Positions 28,301 to 40,300 of a DNA stretch of 64,000 nucleotides are shown here, piece after piece. The DNA lies in the NCBI GenBank assembly GCA_907163375.1, contig CAJQUW010004469.1, positions 620,001 to 684,000 of the forward strand. Direction: 5' to 3'. The notes beneath the pieces are model-generated. The model had not been told where the DNA came from, did no database searches, and saw only the letters and a program-made list of their open reading frames with translations. A program made the position numbers and the translations under genes. This stretch comes from Prostheceraeus crozeri. Taxonomy: Eukaryota > Platyhelminthes > Polycladida > Euryleptidae. Within the stretch, counting starts at the first letter, position 1; every line of letters begins with the position of its first letter.

Positions 28301-31300
28301 GTGGAGTTACCAGTGTATTACATATAACAAAAGTAGATCCTAGTCATTTCGGTGACTATAATTGCTCTGCAACTAATGCCTACGGGGGAGACTGGAAAAT
28401 CATCAACTTATCACCTGCGGGTAAGTTTCAACTTGATTAATAATGTTGAATGAAAACATTAATCCTACTAAATGTTTCATCGACAACCAGTGGTCGCATA
28501 ACAGCATTATTAATGCTACCTCAAAACTTATTCTTTGTAGTGAGGGACAGTCGAGGATGTAAGTTTGTTCTGAAAAGATTTCTGAATACTACTTGGGATT
28601 GACTTCATGTTTCCGATGTTCAAGTTATGCTGCTTAGCTGTTTCTAACTTACAACCCGGCCAATTACGTTAATTGGTTAATTGCGTGCTCTGTGTATCAT
28701 TTCATATCCTGCTTGCTTCTTGTTCCCAAGTAGTTGTTCTTTGTACTCGGTAAAGGTATATTGCTTGTCAACTGGTTTGTTTCATTTTTTTTCAATTTGA
28801 AAATATTATCATGAATGTCCATTGAGACTTATCATGTTGTTACTTATAAATGCGTATCCTTTCTCTTAACTTGACTTGATATATTTTCACAAAAGTTGAA
28901 CTATCGTCGTTGATCATTTTCGATTTCAGAAAAGGAGAAAAGATTGCTTCACTGATGCTAATATTATTGCAATTTTTTGCCAATTGATGGATGTAATCGC
29001 TGTTTTTTGTTAAATGTATTTTTAACAAAATGTAACTAATGTATTTACTTTTTTTGTAATTTTATTTGTGGGAACATCCTTCTTTTGTTGCGCTAGTTTT
29101 ATAAATTTACAAGTAGCGTGGCTACTGTCAAGTTTACAGTAGTATACCGGGTACTGTTTAATGACCATAAAACAGGTTCAAAGTTTATATTCAATTAAGA
29201 ATTAAAACCAGAAATGAAAGCGATGCGCTCGGTAAAGGCTCACTATCTTAGGGTTGTGATCAATCCTTTTACTACATATTTATGTCGCGCGATATTGGTT
29301 GTAATGTTATGTAAGTTCTTAAAATAGGATTTGAGACCCAAATGTGAACACTTCTGTAAATCCAAATGTAAAGTTGCAAAAGAAATTACGACATAGCCAG
29401 TCTAACATGAACGCTTGTCTGTTGGAAAAGCAAATATAGCAAAGAAGGTTGTGAAGATCCGACCAGGACAACCATGCAGCGACCACACTGTGGTGATATG
29501 CCGATTTATTCTCAATTTAGGTTTAGGGAAAACCAGGATTTATCAATTACAAGAAATTTGTGTATTTTAAAAAAATCGCGGTCTGACAACTAATAGCCAG
29601 TCAACGACTTCCCATTGGTCAACAGTCATGACCTATAACAAGATAAACAACAAAACCAAAGTTCATTCATGAAATCAAAATCGTCTTCAACTAATAACAA
29701 TAAAACACAGAGTAATAGCATATATACAAATGACTCTCAGGTTGATATACACAGATATTGCAGATACTGTATATACACACGAATGTATGTGATACAAAAT
29801 CACCACAACAATACACCAGGTATAATAATATATATTCTCACACACCTACGAGCACGAATGGCTCACATGCTTTTGATCTCTATAAGATCATTAACTGATT
29901 ATCTATTGCTATGATCCATAGTTCCATTTAGATCACATATCAGATAGCACATTTGGTTTAGAATTGTCGCATCTGTTTTGGAACTGTAGATGTCAGATTT
30001 TGCTTGGAATGGTGGTCTTTGCTTTGGAATTATAAGCGACAGATTTGGTTTGGAATAGTTATATTTGTGCTCGAATGAGGATATTTGCTCTTACAATGTC
30101 ATATTTGGATTTACAAGCGCTAACCTACATCAAACGTCCCTCTAGAATAGAAAGTAAAACAGCTCATAAGAAGACATTCAGAATTTAGTATTTTTAGGCA
30201 TTAATAAGATAAAGGCCTACTGGTGGTAACAAAGTTGTTGAATTTTGCCTTTGCTTCTGAAAGTTCATAATTAACTTTCGACATTACTTTTGGCATGAGT
30301 GATGCGTGGCATGCAAAAATTTTGAAGCATGAGAGAGCAATGCTATTTGTTACGAGTGATTATCATCATACTTACATTGTACATTTATTTCTGTCAGAAC
30401 CGTTTTATATACCACAGCTGTTGCTTGCTTCTCTTCAAAAATTTCAGATTTAAAGGCAATAGATTTGTAAATGACAAAAACATGTCATAATTCTTTACTT
30501 TACCAGATAAATTGTGCTGTAGAACTTTCATGGCTATCTGTTTGATAAATAACTTCACTGTACACAATTTGATGATCTTTACAGATGAAGTTCCAATTGC
30601 GTTCATCTCTGGGGCAGCCATTGCAGTTGTATTGACAATTGTTATAATGATCGTCATTCTTTTCTTGTGTCGAAGAAACAATCGTCGACGACAATATTAC
30701 AACAAAGGTAAGACCTGAACTTCAACATTTCATTTAATATTACATCATCGAATCTATTAACGTCGAACAAAATCTATATAAAATGTAGCATAATAGTGGT
30801 CCCTGCACTTTTCTATTTTCGGTTGCGTACATTTTGATGTTGCGTAACCAGAAAGAATATCACTGATTCAATGTATCACACCTATGTGCTAATGATATCG
30901 CATCTGCTGTTGGTCCGGAGGACTAGTTGGTGATGTATGTCTGCCACTCTTCGCTTCTCACTCACACACGGTTGTCAAAACTCTGGCCACGACATCCAGC
31001 GACCACACGTTGCATCAACCCTATTCTCGCACGTTCGAGTACGAGCGGTTCACAGACGCTTGATCTATATAATGAGAATAAACAGATTTCCTATCGATAT
31101 GATCCAGAGTTTCATTTATCATATCTCGTCTGTGTAGGATTTAGATTGGAATCGTCACATTAGGTTTGGGGCAGGTACATTTTGGTTTGAAATGAGGATA
31201 TTTGTTTTTGCAATGTCGTATTTGAATCTGCACATTTGAGTCACGAATCCTCTATCAAATGCAACCACAAATTATCCAAGAACACAAGAGATTAAAAAAA

Positions 31301-34300
31301 TAAACACAAATAAGATATCCTGCATCATACCTAAACCGCCAAGTTCTACCTAGGTATTTATTGCAGAGACTTTCAAGATTATCCTCAACTTGGACGATTC
31401 CAACCTTAATGAAACGGCCACTGTATTGATATGGTCTAAAATTCATAATACGGTTTATAACACAGCCAGCAGAACTTTTCAAGTTGTAAAAGTATTGTTA
31501 ATGTTCCTTGAAATAAATTCTACACCTCTGTCTACACCTACACACGGATGTAAACAAAGTTGTGATGAATTAACATGAAAAATATAGATATTTAAGTTAA
31601 ATACCATCATCTCTAATGACTTATACATTTTTGCAATTCAAGACTACAATATCATAAAAGGTATGACTTCGATGCATGATACCTAAATGTCTATAGAATC
31701 ACTTGTATTTTGTGTATGCAACTTCTGAATCAACACAATCCCACATCGTTTGTAATACTATAGCTTGTACTATAGTACAATATCCTTTACTTCTTGCACA
31801 AGTTAAAGAAAGTAGTGCGTATTCACTTTCGGAGAACTGTAAATGATAATGTGATACGAAGATAGTGATACCTATCTTTGAGGAGAACAATAGTGTGAAG
31901 AAGTTCTGACATATTTTGTTTCAAAAGTTTGTTGCTCGCTGTACTTTTCAAAGAACATGCCGACTCCAAATTTGGTTTTGAACCAGCTGAATCTGGTAAC
32001 TTATCCGACATACAAATTGTTCTTAGATGGTAGTCCTGCACCATATTTGCTTGATTCAGTGCAGTCTGACGTTATTTATAGATTGAAGAATAATGCAGCT
32101 TAACTATAGCTCCATTTTATTTTCTTCCTTTGATAATTAAAATGCTAATTTAAAGATCTTAACTAGCGCTGTAATTGTTCATCATGCCCGATGTTAGAAT
32201 GAGTTGAATAACTCCGCAAGTGAACAGAATAGGAATCTGAATTTCTTATACGTGTATATGCATACAAAATCGAGAACGACAGCATGTTTCGCTTATAATC
32301 AACACATAATATATACGGTATCAAATATCGCATATGCTTTGTGTATGTCGGAGATATGTCAATTGACAAGCTCATGCAGGGGCTATCATTGTCCTTGGTT
32401 GTATTCATACAAAGCATTAAGTTGTATTATGGACATTCATGCATTGTGCAGAAATATAAGGTCAAGGACGCAGGCATGTTTACATTTATGCGCATGTTCT
32501 ATCTCAATGATTACACGTATCACGAATACTTTAAGGCTGTGTACATTATTTGCGTGCGAAGATGAACACATGAAAATGTGACATATAATTGCAACATATT
32601 GTAGTATGAATGATGATATTCATAAATGGTCAACACGATATTGCCGTGTCAAGGCGTCACCATTACCTGCACCAAGCTTCCAGAGTTTGGTTTATAAAGT
32701 GCTACATTAAAAAGTGTAGAAATAAGTCATTCACTCCTTTTTATATTAGCATAACTGACAAATGGTTCAAAGAAAAATATGAGAAACGCTTCCGTCGTTA
32801 AGACGAATACATGAAAAAAAAATATATATATAATATTAAATAGAAGTGTCGAATACTGGGAACTAAATAATTACAAATATCACAAGGAGGCACCAAAGAT
32901 AAAACCAAAGATAGCCCAACCGGTTTCACCTGGTCATCCAGGCTTGTCAAGGGCAACTGAATCTATTTGTAAAAATATCATACATAAATTTCGTAATCGT
33001 TATGAAAAGCAAACATGGAAATCAAAATGCATAGAGATCAATCAGTAATGACATTAGCGGTGGTGGCAATTACATCTCTATTCAACAAAGGTTGGATCAT
33101 TTCAATGCACAGCTTCTCTTTACTTTCCCGAAACCTTCTGCTGCAATTAGATGGAAGTTTTAGAATGGGCATGCACAGAAATGGGGGATCATGCCTGGAA
33201 CATGAAGCGATATGATGGCTTACATAAAGCTGTCTATACCGGGTGTCAAGGATGTGTTGTCTATGGACACGCATCCTGGCCCTCAGCGAATCACTTGCTT
33301 GGCCAATGTAATTTGAATCGCACCCTCTACATTTCAGCACATAAATAACATCCTTCGTAGAACAATTCATGTTACTTTTAACTTCAAAGATCTTTGTAAT
33401 ATTGTTTTAACGAATGGAAATTCTGTACCCTCAATTATCGATGCACAACAGGGGCATTTTTTGTCTTTGCATTGATTTACTCCACTAAAGGTTATTCTGT
33501 TGTTCTTCCTCAATACATGGAAGAGGGATTTAGGTTGACGATACGATCTTTGAATTTTATGATCTTTAAAGAAAGGGGTTAGTTGTAAGCTCGAAAATAC
33601 TGGCGATATTATGTCTTTATGTACATTGGGATTATTTGGATTGTAAGTCTCCACAAAAGGTATCCTTTTATCATTTTTATCTATGATTTATTTAAATCAT
33701 GGCTATGGTATCTAGATGATATATTTATTATTTGGAAGGACACATTTGGGAATATCGACGATTTTTATGACAATTTGAATAAATTAAATGATACCATCAA
33801 GTTTACGATGGAAAGTGATGCTCCGCAACTTCCTTTCTTGGATGTATTGGTATATAAAGAGAATACTAAGACTGAGACTGACATATACCATAAACCAACG
33901 GATAGCTTTAATTACGTACCCTTCCATTCTAATCACCCCCGACATTGTGTGAAGAATATACCGTACGCCCTAGCGAATAGAATAAACCGCATAGTATCAA
34001 AGCCAGATTTGAAAGATCTAAGATTGCATATGCTTGGATATCCTCATGATTTAGTTAATGATGCCATAATTAGAGCTACCTGTATGAATCGGAGGGTTAG
34101 TGATGCAAGTGATACTGTAAGTAATGATAAAAGGATACCTTTTGTGGAGACTTACAATCCAAATAATCCCAATGTACATAAAGACATAATATCGCCAGTA
34201 TTTTCGAGCTTACAACTAACCCCTTTCTTTAAAGATCATAAAATTCAAAGATCGTATCGTCAACCTAAATCCCTCTTCCATGTATTGAGGAAGAATAACA

Positions 34301-37300
34301 GAATAACCTTTAGTGGAGTAAATCAATGCAAAGACAAAAAATGCCCCTGTTGTGCATCGATAATTGAGGGTACAGAATTTCCATTCGCTAAAAACAATAT
34401 TGCAAAGATCTTTGAAGTTAAAAGTAACATGAATTGTTCTACGAAGGATGTTATTTATGTGCTGAAATGTAGAGGGTGCGATTCAAATTACATTGGCCAA
34501 GCAAGTGATTCGCTGAGGGCCAGGATGCGTGTCCATAGACAACACATCCTTGACACCCGGTATAGACAGCTTTATGTAAGCCATCATATCGCTTCATGTT
34601 CCAGGCATGATCCCCCATTTCTGTGCATGCCCATTCTAAAACTTCCATCTAATTGCAGCAGAAGGTTTCGGGAAAGTAAAGAGAAGCTGTGCATTGAAAT
34701 GATCCAACCTTTGTTGAATAGAGATGTAATTGCCACCACCGCTAATGTCATTACTGATTGATCTCTATGCATTTTGATTTCCATGTTTGCTTTTCATAAC
34801 GATTACGAAATTTATGTATGATATTTTTACAAATAGATTCAGTTGCCCTTGACAAGCCTGGATGACCAGGTGAAACCGGTTGGGCTAAGAGTTGTCTTGT
34901 TTTATATATATATATATGTATGGTACAAGCATTTTTTACTTGCACATAATACAGTAAGGTTGTCTTCACGAAGGGAGTGCTTCCCATCAGTTTTTCTATT
35001 TAATAATGCAACTCTCGCTTAATGAAGACTTTAGAAATCAACAGAAAAATAATACAAAGGAGAAATGCACGACAAAAAGCTGTTGAATTTTGTGATCAAG
35101 GTGTACATTTAAATTACAATGTGCATGTGCGTGTAATGGCGTGTGGCACTTAGCACCTGGGAACGAAAACGAAGAATTTTGCAACATCCTAAGAAAAGTC
35201 GTTCATTGACAGCTTCTGACAGCAAACCGCACCCGACAAGAGCATGAGGTTGTAACATTAATATTCAACTCGACTAGCTTTGAAAAAATTGCAGAATCTA
35301 AATCAAATAATCACTAAAAATTTAATAAAATTTATCGTTCCAGCTCAGTCCATGCCAAATGCGGCTCTTCATTTGACTCCAGATCATCCTGTTGGCGGAT
35401 CTATTCATTCATCCACTCGGCCAGTCAGCCCTGCTCAATCACACTCTTTGTACCAATGGGTCAACGGCTCGGATCCAGCATCCTCCTACGTCAGATACGA
35501 TTTTGATGACAGAGTGAGTGAATATTTGTCGCAGGCTACTTCTTGTCCTTGAAGTTTTAAGAGGCGATTCGTGATAATGGTGACATCTTATAGGCTAATT
35601 TATCAAAACGCTTAACTTTCAGTGTATAGAGGACAGAATTTCATGTAATATTTGTATTAATTAACATTCAGAAATATACCAGAAAAAGTGATCACAGATG
35701 TCTTCTAAAATCGTAGTAGCGTATAAGACATACTATGAATATGGTTAGTGAAGATCTCCTTGTGAGGATTCCGCTGTCAAAGTACTTATTTCATTTAGTA
35801 GTAGTGTGAATATGCTTGAATTACACCAATGTAGATATCAAAAGTCAATAAGTTATATACAACGCATCGTTTTTCTGTCAAAATGATCTGTTGAAATATG
35901 ACTTCAAGAAACCAGCAAACTATAAATGCCAAATAACAGAGAATTTTATGGAATTGGGTAAATTTTGTTTTTCAGTGTTGTAATTCTGAATCTAGCGTAT
36001 CAGTCATGAGACCCAGACTATCCCATAATAAAATTAGAAAACTAATCGAAAGAATAACTGTAAAAATCTGTCTTTTGATCCTGAAATAAAAGAGGGTTGG
36101 AGCCTTATGCAGGTAGGTCATTCGGCACAGTGTGATAGTTTTAATTAAGTGCTTGAAGTTGTCATGCTTCCGGTATTACTATTCTTGAGGAGCAATAATT
36201 TGGTATCTTCATTAAAAACTGCGGTCATGAATCTTGATTGACATGGATGTTGTTGCTATGGAAATACTTGATTTTTTACACAGCTGTCAATCTAATCAAA
36301 AGCAAATAAATGCACATGCATCATATAGCTGGTAGGTCCTTTCCACAACTTTAGATTCCCGACATGCCTCTTCGTTCGGTCGCAAGACATCAGATCCTTA
36401 ACAAACTCCAGCATACGTTTTCTTGTTCTTCCTCTGGGTCTTCTTCCTTCCATACGGCCATTGATCACCTCTTTCAATATAACATCATGTTGAAAGACAT
36501 GTCTCACCCATTGATGCTGCCCTCTGCCAATTGCTTTTATCGGGCTCTCCTTGTTTGCAGTCCTCAAGACCCCCTGATTCGTAGGATGCTCTATCCAACT
36601 TATCTTCTTCATTATTCTTCAAATCCACATTTCACATGCCTCCAGTCTTCTGATGTCATCCTTTCTCCTCTACGTCGGTTTGAATAACGTCGAAAGTGGT
36701 TGAAGGGGTCGAAATTTGAATAGTTGTCCTGATGTATGTATGCAGAATGTTTTAACTTACGTTTTTTTGTTTTATACTGTTGTTAAATGATTTGGCTTAC
36801 TGCCATTTCATAAATCGTTGCCTTTATGACTAACTGAGGTACCTGATATATCCAGAAGCGTCAATAAGCGATAATTGCGCCGGAACATGCAATGTGGATG
36901 ATTCGTTTAGCAAATCACAGAAAACACCAAAACAGGAAATCAATTTCTTTTGTTTCTGTCAAAAGTGTGCTCGCAATATTTCGACATGCAGTCTCGACAA
37001 AGTCAGATTCGGTTGCTTGAATTTAATCGTGAGATTAAGATTTTAAACGTCTGTCACAAGTCACAGTATTAATGTCATTTGATATCTTGATATCTTGATA
37101 TAGAATTCTATTAACACATATTTCTAGATTTAGTCATTTAGATATAATGAGTACTATACAATATATCTTTATTGCTTTGTTTATTATAAAAAATGTTGAT
37201 CATTGATGCGGATTTCACTTTCAGTCGTCTAACCCAAGAAATGGTAGTTTGCTTCGGTTTAAGCCTGTTGAAATGAACAACTCAACAAGTGATAAACTAA

Positions 37301-40300
37301 TGGTCAATCTGGACGAGGAGGAAGTATACAAAGAAGAGTAAGTTCATCAATAATCAATCAAGAAAGATTTTAAACAGAACGCTGCTTCGTCTCATATGTG
37401 TAGTCCCCGCTTTCATATAAAAGTGTCGGTCATAGCACAGGCTCGGTATATTATCATTATAATGAATTAAAATTCATCATTATTGTTTCTGAATAAATTA
37501 TTTGGTGTCCTCGAATGCCCATTTATTTATAATCCCATCAGGATATATTACACCTGAATTCGTTAAGCATGCAGCATATGTAGCAACAGATCTACTGTGC
37601 ATATCAAAGCCGTTGTACTTTTGCTGATGCTTTACCATCTGATTTGGCTGATGATGCATTATTGATTAATGCCATTTGTATTTCAGTAACATTATTTACA
37701 CATTATTATAAACAGATAATTCAGGTTTTCTGCTTTTGATGCAACCAAATATCATGCATGCAACTTTAGTCCAGCAGCCAGAACGAGCTTCTGCAGGGAA
37801 CGAGGCCGAAAATGAGACTTTCACAGAACGATGTACACCACATGCCCACTGAGAATCGGCGCGTCTGCCGAGTTCTAGTAAGTTCCTCTTCTTGTTGGAG
37901 AGGATTAAAGAAAAGCACATGTTGATCCAATGGAACGCAGATTGACGTTTTTGGTCAAAATGAAATTTTCTTTGTTTTCTCTTATCAACTGAAAAGTATT
38001 AAGTCTAGAGTCATAATTTTTGACATGGAATGTCTTCAGGTTATTTCCTATGACGTGCATTTGCTATTATCATGCATATGATCGACAATGTATGTGAGAA
38101 TGTGGTTGAATGTGGATAAAGTTGCTCAAAATGTTTGTGTTTGCCGATATTAAGAGGTTTGCCAAATCTAAATTTGTCTAGCATTATAGAAAGGGGTGCA
38201 AGAATATGACAGGAAATGACCTGAAGACATTCCATGCCAAAAATTGTGATTCTGGGCTTAGTACTTTTTGTTTAATCAGAGAAAACAAAGAAAATTTCAT
38301 TTTAGTCAAAAGCTTCAATCTGCGTTCCATTGGATTAACATGTGCTTTTCTTCAATCCTCTCCAACAAGAAGAGGAACTCACTAGAACTCGGCAGACGTG
38401 CCGATTCGTAGTAGGCATAGGGTGTACATAATTCTGTGAAAGTCTCATATTCGGCCTCGTTCCCTACAGAAACTCGCTCTGGCTGCCGGACTACTTGTAT
38501 TATGTCCCATTTACTTAGCATTAATGCACTGCATATCGCTGGATACGAAAAGTACATGCAAACTTATGCCAAAATCACATACAATTTGAAATTAACATCT
38601 GATACGAGATTCTCGTATGCTTACAGAGATCTGGTTTGTTTTTCATACGAAATCTCATTTACTTTCGCATGCGATTGGTATGTAGCGATACGAACTATTC
38701 TATCTGTGATTGGCTGTTTTACACTGAAATACGAGTTGTTGGTATGCTTTATATACGAGACCGGATGCAAATTCATCCTCAATGGTATGCTTCTGGTATG
38801 TAGAGCTTTAAGTCACATGGCAAAAAAATATGTATTTTACATACTTTTGTCAAATAACTTTTTTCAGTAATGCCAGTCGTGAATATTTCTTTTTAATAGT
38901 GTGATACTTCTATACTTTCCATTTAAGCAGAAGCAGATTGAAAAAAAGAAACATGAGTCTGTCCACTGATTGCTTAAGAGGTGGATGGGAGTACTTGGCT
39001 TACTAACAGGAAATAAAGTCGATTCCTGCAAATATTAGAACCAGTTTTATTAATGAAAATATATATGCACAAGATCTCCGACGTACCCACCGTTCGCTCG
39101 TCTTCTGGGGAATTCGCGATGCATCAGTGTACTATGAAACTTGCGTCTAGCATTTTATGAACATTTCATATGCTCTTTTTCACACACTACAGCAGCGTTC
39201 GAGATTGTCGATGCACAAGATTGGTTATTCAGCTGAAGAAAACGATGCAAAATGAATTAATAAAATAACCAAAGCATATTAAAACATACTTTTGTTTAAA
39301 CCCAAGTCTTAAATAGAGCTTTTGAGTATCGAATCGCACCACGCCTTAGCGTAGGTTATTTTAGACTATCAGCTATGCATGTTTTAGAATGGCTTATAAG
39401 TTACTTTGACTTATTCCCATATCTCATTTACAAATTTTAAACTATGATTTGAAGTGTAATGTTTTTTTGTAAGAATGTTGTGCTCTTACATCACTACGTA
39501 GACTTGCATTATCCTTTACAATACTTTGAGTGCACTTCCCGGCTTGCTTAACACTGTCATTTCATTGTATTTGCATGAAGGTGCAAACTGTGGCAGACTC
39601 GACTTAGTCAATATTTCAACAGGTGAGATCACGTATATTGAAATATCTTTTGGTGTTGGCTTAAAAAGTTTCAGTTGAAGACATGCTCACAAAAATTTCC
39701 CTTTCAAGTATACGTTTCAATATACACACAACCCTCACTATATACATGTATGCATAAAGTATGTGTTACCTACATGAAAACAATCGATATCACTGATAAT
39801 GTAGCAGTGTGCTCTGGATTAGCGGGATATGTATGGGAGAGATGTTTTCCTCCGGCTTATGCAGAATGCCATATTTCGAATGAGAGCAAACATGATAAAA
39901 ATATGTGATCTCAAAATCATATAAGTTCCTTATTTCCTTTTAATACCTAACTCTAATGAATAATGCGTATGCATTATGGGTCTACATTTTTTTCAATGCC
40001 ATATAATTTTAAGGAATACACAATGCACCATGCAGGGCGAAAATATAATATTAGATATATATAGGTACAATATTAGGTATATTGTATTTGTTCTGGATAT
40101 GAAAAACAATCTGCAAATCGTTAAGAGTTTATTGGTCAGCAGTTTTACAAGATCACACATCTAAAGAAGAAATGAATCTTCTATCATTGTTTTTTGTCTT
40201 TCGTAGCTTCTGAGAATGCCACAGAATGATTGCAGAAACAACAAGGGGTGATTCATAAATAGCAACCATTTCTCATGAAACGTAGACGCAATTCCCTAAT

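Larger units (their letters stand above)
32912..34887 (+). mobile_element. Penelope-like retroelement, 5'-truncated, with inverted terminal arms
   Basis: The + strand frame 33619-34761 holds the end of a reverse transcriptase (WLWYLDDIFIIW, with the YLDD catalytic box) and a C-terminal GIY-YIG endonuclease (VIYVLKCRGC ... NYIGQASDSLRARMRVHR). RT plus GIY-YIG is diagnostic of Penelope-like elements. The left arm 32912-33675 (764 bases) is an inverted, nearly identical copy of 34123-34887 (765 bases), so the endonuclease is present twice, head to head; the left copy differs by one base in length and its frame is interrupted once. Only 33676-34122 is single-copy. The N-terminal RT is missing. 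Such inverted partial copies are usual for this class. It is in the same orientation as the host gene. Confidence 0.88.
30708..35343 (+). other. Intron between exons e and f (4.6 kb)
   Basis: Holds repeat copy 2 (30950-31250) and the Penelope-like element (32912-34887). In 31260-32900 several short overlapping open frames occur on both strands, but none has a recognisable domain; the stretch ends in an AT-dinucleotide run at 32815-32840. Confidence 0.65.

Noticed and set aside
33015-33348. Plus-strand frames in the left Penelope arm as separate proteins
   Set aside because: Antisense shadows of the GIY-YIG coding region; the same shadows recur in the right arm on the other strand.
34852-34887. 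Hammerhead ribozyme at the ends of the Penelope-like element
   Set aside because: The core reads CTGGATGA and lacks a stem II, so the canonical form is not met; kept only as a structural observation.
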